From contig DXGD01000111.1 of the NCBI GenBank assembly GCA_019114115.1, forward strand, positions 1 to 5,659: a stretch of DNA of 5,659 nucleotides. The letters run 5' to 3'. The stretch is from Candidatus Nesterenkonia stercoripullorum. GTDB taxonomy: Bacteria > Actinomycetota > Actinomycetes > Actinomycetales > Micrococcaceae. A model generated the notes under the pieces. The model ran no database searches. It was not told the origin of the DNA and saw nothing but the letters and a program-made list of their open reading frames with translations. Below, in pieces: positions 1 through 5,149 of the stretch (the first letter of the stretch is position 1; each line of letters opens with the position of its first letter). Position numbers and translations under genes: made by a program.

Positions 1-160
1 CGCTGACCAGCGGCCTTCCGGCGGGAACACCTCAGGGGTAGCCGAGCCGTCCCAGCAAGCCCGCCTCGACGGTGCAGCAGCACTGGTCTGACGCCCCGGC
101 AGACAGAAGTCCGGGCGCGTGCCCTCTAGACTTGTGCCATCGTCTCTCCAGAAAGCGGGC

Positions 161-3034
161 ATGGAACACACCTCGGCTACCCCAGCAACTCTCATCGACG
201 AGCTCGCCCGCCACATCGGCGCTGAGCAGGTCCTGCATCGGGCCGTGGACAGGCACGCGCGGGCTCACGACGCCTCGCACTATCTCATCGTGCCTGAGGT
301 CGCCGTCGTCGCCGAAGATTCCGCGACAGTCGCCCAGGTCCTCCAGCTCGCTGCGGCGCACGGCCGCCCGGTGACATTCCGCTCCGGCGGCACCAGCCTC
401 TCCGGCCAGTCCTGCGGCTCCGGCATCCTGCTCGACACCCGCAGGGCGTTCCGCGGCATCGAAGTGCTCGACGACGGCGCCCGAATCCGGGTTCAGCCCG
501 GGGCCACATTGCGCGCAGTCAACGCCCGGCTGGTCCGCTATGGGCGGGCGATGGGCCCAGACCCGGCCAGCGAAGTGGCGTGCACGATCGGCGGCGTCAT
601 CGCGAACAACTCTTCAGGCATGGCCGCGGGCACTGAGCTCAACACCACGCGCACCCTGGAATCGATGACCGTCGTGCTGGCTTCCGGCACGGTGGTCGAT
701 ACTGCCCGCAGCGACGCCCTGTCTCGCCTCCGCGCGGCTGAGCCAGCACTGGTCTCCACGCTGGAAGCGCTCCGGGACCGCATCCGAGCGTCACCGGAGT
801 CCACGGAGGAAATTCGGTGGCGGTTCGGCATGAAGAACACGATGGGCTATTCCCTCGACGCCTTCTGCGACGTCGACGACCCCGTGCAGCTCCTCCAACG
901 CCTGATCATCGGCTCCGAAGGCACACTCGGCTTCGTCGCTGAGGCGATCTACCGCACGGTTCCGGTACAGACCAGGGCAGCCACCGGACTGCTGGTCTTC
1001 GATTCCGTCGACCGCGCCGCCGAGGCGCTGCCGGATCTGGTCGCGACCGGCGCGAAAGCATTGGAGCTGATGGATGCGACGTCGTTGAACGTCGCCCAGC
1101 GGGGCCCTGAGCCACCACCGAGCATCAGCGCGCTCGACGTCGAGCAGCACGCCGCCATCCTGATCGAATACCGCGGCGACGACGACGCCGATCTGGAGCG
1201 TTTCCTCACCGAGGCAGAACCGACGCTGTCGGCGCTGCGCACGAGCCAGCCCGTCGAACTGACCCGCGACCCGGCCGCCCGCAGTGCCCTCTGGGGTGTG
1301 CGGAAGAACCTCTACGCCACTGTGGCCGGCGCTCGGCCCTCGGGCACGACCGCCCTGCTCGAGGACGTCGTCGTGCCTGTGGAGCGGCTGGCCGATACCT
1401 GCCGCGAGCTGGCCGGGCTGCTGGCGCACCACGGCTATGCGGACCCGGTGATCTTCGGCCATGCCAAGGACGGGAACCTGCATTTCATGATCACCGAGGA
1501 TACGGAGGATCCGGCGGACCTCGCCCGGCTGGAGTCCTTCACCGAGGGCCTGGTCGAGCTGATCCTGCGCCAGGGCGGGAACCTCAAGGCCGAGCACGGC
1601 ACAGGGCGCGCCATGGCGCCCTTCCTCGACCGGCAGTATTCCGCGCCGCTGGTCCAGGTGATGCATGAGATCAAAGACGCCTTCGACCCCGCACGGATCC
1701 TGAACCCGGGGGTCATCATCGCCGATGATCCGCGGGCGCACCTGCTCGAACTGAAGCCTGTGGATCGGGTCGATGCTGAAGTGGACAACTGCGTGGAGTG
1801 CGGCTACTGCGAGCCGGTCTGCCCCAGCCGCGACCTCACGCTGACTCCGCGTCAGCGCATCGTCGTGCGCCGAGCACGTGAGCGGGCCGCGGCCCAAGGC
1901 GACGACTCGCTCGTCGCCGAACTCGATGAGCAGCAGGAGTACGACAGCATCGCCACCTGTGCAGCCGACGGCATGTGCGCCACCGCATGTCCAGTGGGCA
2001 TTGACACCGGCGCCCTCGTGAAACGGCTGCGTCAGGAGCGTCGCAACGGTGTCGGCCAGCAGGCGTGGCGCTCTGCGGCGAAGCACTGGGGCGCCGCGAC
2101 GACGGCGGCCGGCCGCGGGCTCGATTTGGCTGCCAAAGCCCCGAACCGCGCGATCCTGGGCCCGAACCGCGCGGCACGTTCGCTGCTAGGGGCCGATACT
2201 GTGCCCCAGTGGACGGCCGACCTGCCTCGTGGCGGCACTGCCCGCAGCCGGGTGCATGAGAGCACAGGCGTCGGGACAGCCCCGGCGGCGATTTTCCTGC
2301 CCAGCTGCCAGGGCGCGATGTTCGCCCCGGCCGAGGGCTCCTCGGGTGTGCAAGCCGCGGTGGAGTCGCTGTGTCGCGCTGCCGGCGTCGCTCTGGTCCT
2401 GCCGCCCGGCGTGGATGACCTGTGCTGTGGGACGCCGTGGTCGTCCAAGGGATACTCTCGCGGGCATGAGCTGATGGCCGAGCGGGTTCTCGACGCGGTT
2501 CACGCCGTGCGTGCCGAGCATGACCCCGAACTCACGCGTGACCTTCCTGTGGTCGTGGACGCGGCGTCCTGCACTGAAGGGGTGGCCGGCATCATGCATC
2601 AGGCGCACGACGCGGGCGACCCGCGTGCCAGCACGGTGATGGATGCCGTCCAGTTCACGGTGGAGCACGTTCTGCCGCAGCTGAGAGTGGACCCGGATCG
2701 TCGCGTCGAATCGCTGACGCTGCATCCCACCTGCTCTTCCTATAAGGCCGGACTCAATGCCGACTTGCGGAGCCTGGCAGATGCGGCGGCGAAGACCGTG
2801 CATGTCCCGGCGGACTGGAACTGCTGCGGGTTCGCCGGCGACCGCGGGATGCTCCACCCGGAGCTGACTGCATCCGCCACGGCGGCGGAGGCCAGGCAGG
2901 TCCAGGAGATCGGCGCCCAGGAGCACGCATCCTGCAACCGCGCCTGCGAGATCGCCTTGTCCCGGGCGACGGGTCAGCCCTACCGCCACGTGCTGGAGAC
3001 GCTGGCCGACGTCGTCACTAGGGCCGCCACGTGA
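161..3034 (+). CDS. FAD-binding and (Fe-S)-binding oxidoreductase, D-lactate dehydrogenase type (GlcD-GlcF fusion)
   Basis: Probably a membrane-associated, quinone-linked D-lactate (or related D-2-hydroxyacid) dehydrogenase passing electrons from FAD through iron-sulfur clusters to the respiratory chain. Residues 43-180 are the FAD_binding_4 domain, with RSGGTSLSGQS at 74-84 and CTIGGVIANNSSG at 141-153. Residues about 270-519 are the FAD-oxidase C domain, with FGHAKDGNLHF at 432-442 and KAEHGTGR at 476-483. A ferredoxin-like segment follows: CVECGYCEPVCP from C544 and CAADGMCATACP from C600. Two cysteine-rich CCG domains end the protein: DDLCCG near 752-757, HPTCSS near 855 and NCCG near 887-890. 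The 957-residue length suits this fused family (compare Dld-II-like enzymes; E. coli YdiJ has the same architecture). I chose ATG 161, which gives a family-like N-terminus; in-frame GTGs at 119 and 134 are alternatives. The Shine-Dalgarno (AGAAAG) is weak. TAGACT at 127-132 could be a -10 box. The exact substrate cannot be read from sequence. Confidence 0.93.
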   Translation: MEHTSATPATLIDELARHIGAEQVLHRAVDRHARAHDASHYLIVPEVAVVAEDSATVAQVLQLAAAHGRPVTFRSGGTSLSGQSCGSGILLDTRRAFRGIEVLDDGARIRVQPGATLRAVNARLVRYGRAMGPDPASEVACTIGGVIANNSSGMAAGTELNTTRTLESMTVVLASGTVVDTARSDALSRLRAAEPALVSTLEALRDRIRASPESTEEIRWRFGMKNTMGYSLDAFCDVDDPVQLLQRLIIGSEGTLGFVAEAIYRTVPVQTRAATGLLVFDSVDRAAEALPDLVATGAKALELMDATSLNVAQRGPEPPPSISALDVEQHAAILIEYRGDDDADLERFLTEAEPTLSALRTSQPVELTRDPAARSALWGVRKNLYATVAGARPSGTTALLEDVVVPVERLADTCRELAGLLAHHGYADPVIFGHAKDGNLHFMITEDTEDPADLARLESFTEGLVELILRQGGNLKAEHGTGRAMAPFLDRQYSAPLVQVMHEIKDAFDPARILNPGVIIADDPRAHLLELKPVDRVDAEVDNCVECGYCEPVCPSRDLTLTPRQRIVVRRARERAAAQGDDSLVAELDEQQEYDSIATCAADGMCATACPVGIDTGALVKRLRQERRNGVGQQAWRSAAKHWGAATTAAGRGLDLAAKAPNRAILGPNRAARSLLGADTVPQWTADLPRGGTARSRVHESTGVGTAPAAIFLPSCQGAMFAPAEGSSGVQAAVESLCRAAGVALVLPPGVDDLCCGTPWSSKGYSRGHELMAERVLDAVHAVRAEHDPELTRDLPVVVDAASCTEGVAGIMHQAHDAGDPRASTVMDAVQFTVEHVLPQLRVDPDRRVESLTLHPTCSSYKAGLNADLRSLADAAAKTVHVPADWNCCGFAGDRGMLHPELTASATAAEARQVQEIGAQEHASCNRACEIALSRATGQPYRHVLETLADVVTRAAT

Positions 3035-3548
3035 TCTCATTCATGATCGTGAAATCGTGGAACATATCGAAGATCCAGCCAATGGGTTCGATACCGGTGG
3101 TGAAGTCGAAGGCGAAGTCCATGGTGCGGCCCGGATCCCTCAACGTCACGTGGGCCGCATAGGGCTGCCGCACGACACGGGAGATCCATAGCGCCGGAAC
3201 GACCTCTTCCAAACGCCAGGAGTACTGGCCTAGATCGTAGAGGACCTCATACCAGAGCTGATCTTCACGTGATTCCAGCACGATTCCGTCATATTCTGGG
3301 TTGCTCCCCGGGTTGGGGGCAGCGAGATTGTAGCTCCGACTATTCAAGAGGTCCGTGATCTCCTCCCGCTCAGCATCGAGGCTCAGCGTGAATGCCTCTC
3401 CGCGCGCGGTAGTGACCGTAGCCGTATGCTGCGACGGGACAGCATCGATCGCCCGGAACACCGAGCTCTCCTGCGCACACTCAATGTTCGAGAGCTCTTT
3501 GAGCAAAATACCCTCGCTAGTTCCTCCCCATTCTTCGTAGCGGACCAC
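3018..3548 (-). CDS. Uncharacterised acidic protein, second gene of the accessory pair
   Basis: I do not recognise this family. The 176-residue product has no signal peptide or membrane segment, so it is probably cytoplasmic. It is acidic (29 Asp/Glu against 13 Lys/Arg) and rich in aromatics towards the C-terminus, with segments such as LWYEVLYDLGQYSWRLEE and PIGWIFDMFHDF. I prefer GTG 3548: it lies 8 bases beyond the upstream gene's stop and has AGAGAG 4 bases before it. A longer reading from GTG 3593 (191 residues, adding a Cys-x2-Cys) would overlap the upstream gene by 37 bases and has no visible Shine-Dalgarno. The tight spacing indicates co-transcription with the secreted-protein gene. 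Its 3' end overlaps the convergent oxidoreductase gene by 17 bases. G+C is intermediate (30 of 60 bases at 3241-3300), below the flanking genes. An immunity, inhibitor or chaperone role for the secreted basic neighbour is possible but is only inferred from charge and gene order. Confidence 0.7.
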   Translation of the reverse strand: MVRYEEWGGTSEGILLKELSNIECAQESSVFRAIDAVPSQHTATVTTARGEAFTLSLDAEREEITDLLNSRSYNLAAPNPGSNPEYDGIVLESREDQLWYEVLYDLGQYSWRLEEVVPALWISRVVRQPYAAHVTLRDPGRTMDFAFDFTTGIEPIGWIFDMFHDFTIMNEITWRP

Positions 3549-3556
3549 AGCACTCT

Positions 3557-4219
3557 CTATACGTTCACTGCATTTTTGACATAGTTGGGACACTTTGGGT
3601 GTTTGAGACAGTACGCCGTGATCACACCTCTCGGTTTCCCATCACGTCGCACTTTCATGAACTCGACAACAGTTTTTACTGTAACAGAACCTATAGATCG
3701 ACACGATCTAAAGACACCATATCCTGTACATCTTACGTTATGCACCGGTGTAAAATACTTCCTTGCGCTACCTTCTACCCCCGTTGTTTTAGGATATTTT
3801 GTGGTAGTTCTGGCAACTTTCCATGATGCGTTATGCTTAGTAACAATCTTATGGTTTATAGCCGTGCGCAAGACGACTGTCCTGTTTTTGTGATCCTTCC
3901 AGGTCCATCCCACTCTTCCGAACGAAGCTTGAGCACTGAGTGGGGCCGTTGGCCCATATAGAGTCGGACTGACTGACTTCGACCCCGTGGATGGCACGTC
4001 ATTGATGCCTTCGACCAAGTTCGCCGCGACCTCAGGCGGAACACCTACCTCTTCTAGATCCTCGGTGGAGACCTCCTGGCCGACGTCGACCTGAATGTCT
4101 CCGATGACGGAAAAACTCGTTTCCGCGGCGTCGTCAACAGGTGCTGCACTCACCGATGACGGCATGAACATCAAGAAACTCACCAGGAGGGCGACACCTG
4201 CCGCCATGCGCCTTTGCAC
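3557..4219 (-). CDS. Secreted protein with acidic pro-segment and basic four-cysteine domain, function unknown
   Basis: The 220-residue product begins with a classical Sec signal peptide: MQRR, then a hydrophobic core AAGVALLVSFLMFM, then PSSVSA with likely cleavage after A25. Residues 26-96 are acidic (13 Asp/Glu, 1 Lys). Residues 97-220 are strongly basic (25 Lys/Arg, 4 Asp/Glu) and hold all four cysteines (C164, C173, C204, C210), which could form two disulfides outside the cell. The GTG 4219 start is well supported: AAAGGGAAG at 4225-4233 on the minus strand sits 5 bases upstream, and the signal peptide begins right there. An upstream minus-strand reading frame stops in TAG sharing one base with this GTG, suggesting past or present translational coupling. 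The gene is followed by the acidic protein gene. Local G+C is low (74 of 180 bases at 3661-3840), unlike the flanks. I see no known catalytic motif. A proprotein, bacteriocin-like factor or cell-surface binding protein are all possible. Confidence 0.78.
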   Translation of the reverse strand: MQRRMAAGVALLVSFLMFMPSSVSAAPVDDAAETSFSVIGDIQVDVGQEVSTEDLEEVGVPPEVAANLVEGINDVPSTGSKSVSPTLYGPTAPLSAQASFGRVGWTWKDHKNRTVVLRTAINHKIVTKHNASWKVARTTTKYPKTTGVEGSARKYFTPVHNVRCTGYGVFRSCRSIGSVTVKTVVEFMKVRRDGKPRGVITAYCLKHPKCPNYVKNAVNV

Positions 4220-4224
4220 TAGAA

Positions 4225-4233
4225 CTTCCCTTT
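4225..4233 (-). promoter_or_regulatory. Shine-Dalgarno site of the secreted-protein gene
   Basis: AAAGGGAAG on the minus strand lies 5 bases before GTG 4219 and decides that start over the in-frame ATG four codons downstream. The site lies inside the last codons of the upstream reading frame, so ribosomes finishing that frame would be placed on the next start. Confidence 0.6.
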
Positions 4234-4289
4234 CATGAGGACCGCCCCCGAGCGGGGCCGGTTGCGGGTGACTTTAACACGCAGATTCA

Positions 4290-4312
4290 CGGGCGAGCCC
4301 GATTGCGCAATC
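4290..4312. repeat. Two abutting palindromes
   Basis: CGGGCGAGCCCG (4290-4301) is a 5-bp inverted repeat with a two-base centre. GATTGCGCAATC (4301-4312) is a perfect 12-bp palindrome sharing one base with it. They lie about 70-95 bases upstream of the secreted-protein start on its 5' side. This could be an operator for a dimeric regulator or a recombination-related site. No terminator U-tract follows. Confidence 0.4.
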
Positions 4313-4369
4313 CCGCTGATGGGCTGCTTAACGGAAGCGTCATACTTCGCGGAGGCGATGGCGCCGGAC

Positions 4370-4409
4370 CTTGACACTGACCCCTCTGACTTGACACTGA
4401 CCCCTCTGA
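4370..4409. repeat. Perfect tandem repeat, 2 x 20 bp, IS-end-like
   Basis: CTTGACACTGACCCCTCTGA occurs twice head to tail with no mismatch (4370-4389 and 4390-4409). Multiple roughly 20-bp repeats near the tips are a feature of IS21-family elements, and GACACTGACCCC-type sequence resembles actinobacterial IS ends as I remember them. No transposase or second end is visible in the window, so this would be an isolated end or scar. Each copy also contains TTGACA, an exact -35 hexamer on the plus strand, but I find no good -10 at proper spacing. Confidence 0.5.
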
Positions 4410-4533
4410 AACGACAGTCTCGGAGGAGAGATGCCACGGGGATGTGGAGGGTGCGGCGCGCTTGCACTTCCAGGCCCGTGACAGATCTGGACCCGCTTCA
4501 GGGCATGAGGAAGACGAGAAAGGGGATACGAGG

Positions 4534-4734
4534 ATGAATTCGGAAGCGAAACCGTCCGCTCCAGGCACTCCCCCGGCTGAAGATCCTGCCAACGCCCAAG
4601 ATCGCGAGTCACAGGCTGCCCCACCGGAGAGTGACGCGCCGGAACACGACGCCGTGTACTACGGCGAGGACGCCCTCGCCGACGAATGGGGAGATGAGTC
4701 CTTCCCCGCGAGCGATCCTCCGGCGCACTACTGA
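4534..4734 (+). CDS. Small acidic hypothetical protein with SFPASDPP motif
   Basis: A 66-residue protein of unknown function. The N-terminal 40 residues are Pro/Ala/Glu-rich and probably disordered (SAPGTPPAEDPA and similar). The C-terminus carries YYGEDALADEW and then DESFPASDPPAHY, with SFPASDPP at 56-63. To my knowledge ESFPASDPP-type tails recur in small uncharacterised proteins of many actinobacteria and proteobacteria; the role is unknown. ATG 4534 is preferred because AGGGG at 4521-4525 lies 8 bases before it and the protein-like composition begins there; GTG 4444 in the same frame would add 30 unconvincing basic residues. It stands alone, between the IS-like repeat and the vapC remnant. 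There is no signal peptide or membrane segment, so it is likely cytoplasmic. Confidence 0.72.
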   Translation: MNSEAKPSAPGTPPAEDPANAQDRESQAAPPESDAPEHDAVYYGEDALADEWGDESFPASDPPAHY

Positions 4735-4745
4735 CGGCGCGCCGT
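4734..4745. repeat. 12-bp perfect palindrome overlapping the stop of the small gene
   Basis: ACGGCGCGCCGT begins on the last base of the TGA stop codon and contains GGCGCGCC. It has no loop and no following T-run, so it is a poor intrinsic terminator, though it might act as a weak one in G+C-rich DNA. The 10-bp direct repeat CGTGATCCGG follows at 4743-4752 and again at 4772-4781. Confidence 0.35.
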
Positions 4746-4801
4746 GATCCGGACTGACATCTTGCCAGGTTCGTGATCCGGGGTGGTCCCTCGTCAACAG
4801 G

Positions 4802-5081
4802 TCACATCGCCTGGGCTCCACCTGCCCGGCGCACATCGGTCGCACTGAAGTCACTGCCCGCATACAGCAGGGGCTTGCCTGTGACTGAGGCTAGGGCGTA
4901 CGGGAACGTGTCGCCGTAGTTGAGCTGGGCGGTCGTGCCCATCCCTTTTTGCGAAATCACGGTATGCGGCCCGGGCGATGTGCGCCTGGGACTCGTCGAC
5001 AGCGACGATCCGGATGCCCAGCAGGCGAATGAGTTCGTCGACCTCGCGCATGGAGGAGTCGTCGTGCACTACCGTCCCCCA
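4802..5081 (-). pseudogene. vapC-like PIN-domain toxin, N-terminally truncated and frameshifted
   Basis: VapC toxins are PIN-domain ribonucleases of type II toxin-antitoxin systems. The first frame (about 5081-4951) reads GTVVHDDSSMREVDELIRLL, then GIRIVAVDESQAHIARAAYR and DFAK, matching the middle of actinobacterial VapC. The next frame (4948-4802) continues with KGMGTTAQLNYGDTFPYALA, SVTGKPLLYAGSDFSATDV and a TGA stop, matching the VapC C-terminus with its LNYGD and GSDF acidic residues. The frames are separated by one extra base at the A5 run (4946-4950 on the minus strand; GCA AAA GGG would restore F-A-K-G). About 40 N-terminal residues, including the first PIN aspartate and the helix glutamate, are missing: upstream is an in-frame TAG and then the promoter region of the next gene. 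No vapB antitoxin is visible. Even with the frameshift repaired it would lack the catalytic N-terminus, so it is dead. Confidence 0.85.
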
Positions 5082-5136
5082 GCCCCGCGCGAAGGGCATC
5101 ACCCCGCGCACTCGAGCGTGTGTGTTCCTCAGCAGC

Positions 5137-5142
5137 TAGAGT
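5137..5142 (+). promoter_or_regulatory. Candidate -10 box for a leaderless transcript
   Basis: TAGAGT fits the actinobacterial -10 pattern TAnnnT and ends 7 bases before the GTG at 5150, so transcription could start at or next to the start codon. No convincing Shine-Dalgarno precedes that GTG, in keeping with a leaderless mRNA. No clear -35 is seen. Confidence 0.3.
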
Positions 5143-5149
5143 CAGAGAA

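Larger units (their letters stand above)
4219..4369 (-). pseudogene. Possible 3' remnant of a gene upstream of the secreted-protein gene
   Basis: An open minus-strand frame ends at TAG 4219-4221, sharing one base with the GTG start of the secreted-protein gene and carrying that gene's Shine-Dalgarno. Its last 50 residues or so run from the tandem repeat at 4370 to the end (tail RVKVTRNRPRSGAVLMKGKF) and read like a basic beta-rich protein end. The frame continues open through the repeat to about 4467, but the repeat-encoded part looks like mobile-element DNA rather than protein. I infer a third gene of the unit, truncated by an insertion or deletion at about 4370. The alternative is that the frame is chance: it is short, G+C-rich unlike the secreted gene, and I recognise no family. 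Confidence 0.28.

Noticed and set aside
2..91. Plus-strand frame open from the window edge to TGA 89-91, possibly the tail of an upstream gene
   Set aside because: Only 29 codons with no recognisable motif. Another frame from the edge stops at 39-41 and cannot be told apart, so neither can be supported.
791..2086. Long minus-strand open frame (431 codons) opposite the oxidoreductase gene
   Set aside because: It is antisense to a gene with unmistakable FAD and Fe-S motifs, its product resembles no family, and long antisense frames are common in G+C-rich coding DNA.
2186..3040. Minus-strand open frame of 284 codons over the 3' part of the oxidoreductase gene
   Set aside because: It is a shadow of the CCG-domain coding sequence, with arginine-rich low-information translation.
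3585..3893. Plus-strand frame of 102 codons with a hydrophobic end, antisense to the secreted-protein gene
   Set aside because: The minus-strand frame has a signal peptide, a good Shine-Dalgarno and charge structure. The plus-strand frame lacks a ribosome-binding site and coherent composition.
4370..4409. CRISPR-like repeat
   Set aside because: Two copies in direct contact with no spacers and no cas genes; this is a tandem duplication.
4371..4420. Sigma-70 promoter from the exact TTGACA hexamers on the plus strand
   Set aside because: No credible -10 at 16-18 bases from either copy (sequences such as ACAGTC); the hexamer comes with the repeated unit.
4235..4537. Plus-strand frame of 100 codons crossing the 20-bp tandem repeat
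   Set aside because: No ribosome-binding site or family, and it runs through IS-like repeat DNA. It ends by overlapping the better supported start at 4534.
4946..4950. Programmed ribosomal frameshift at the A5 run of the vapC-like gene
   Set aside because: The catalytic N-terminus and start region are also gone, so decay explains the frameshift more simply.
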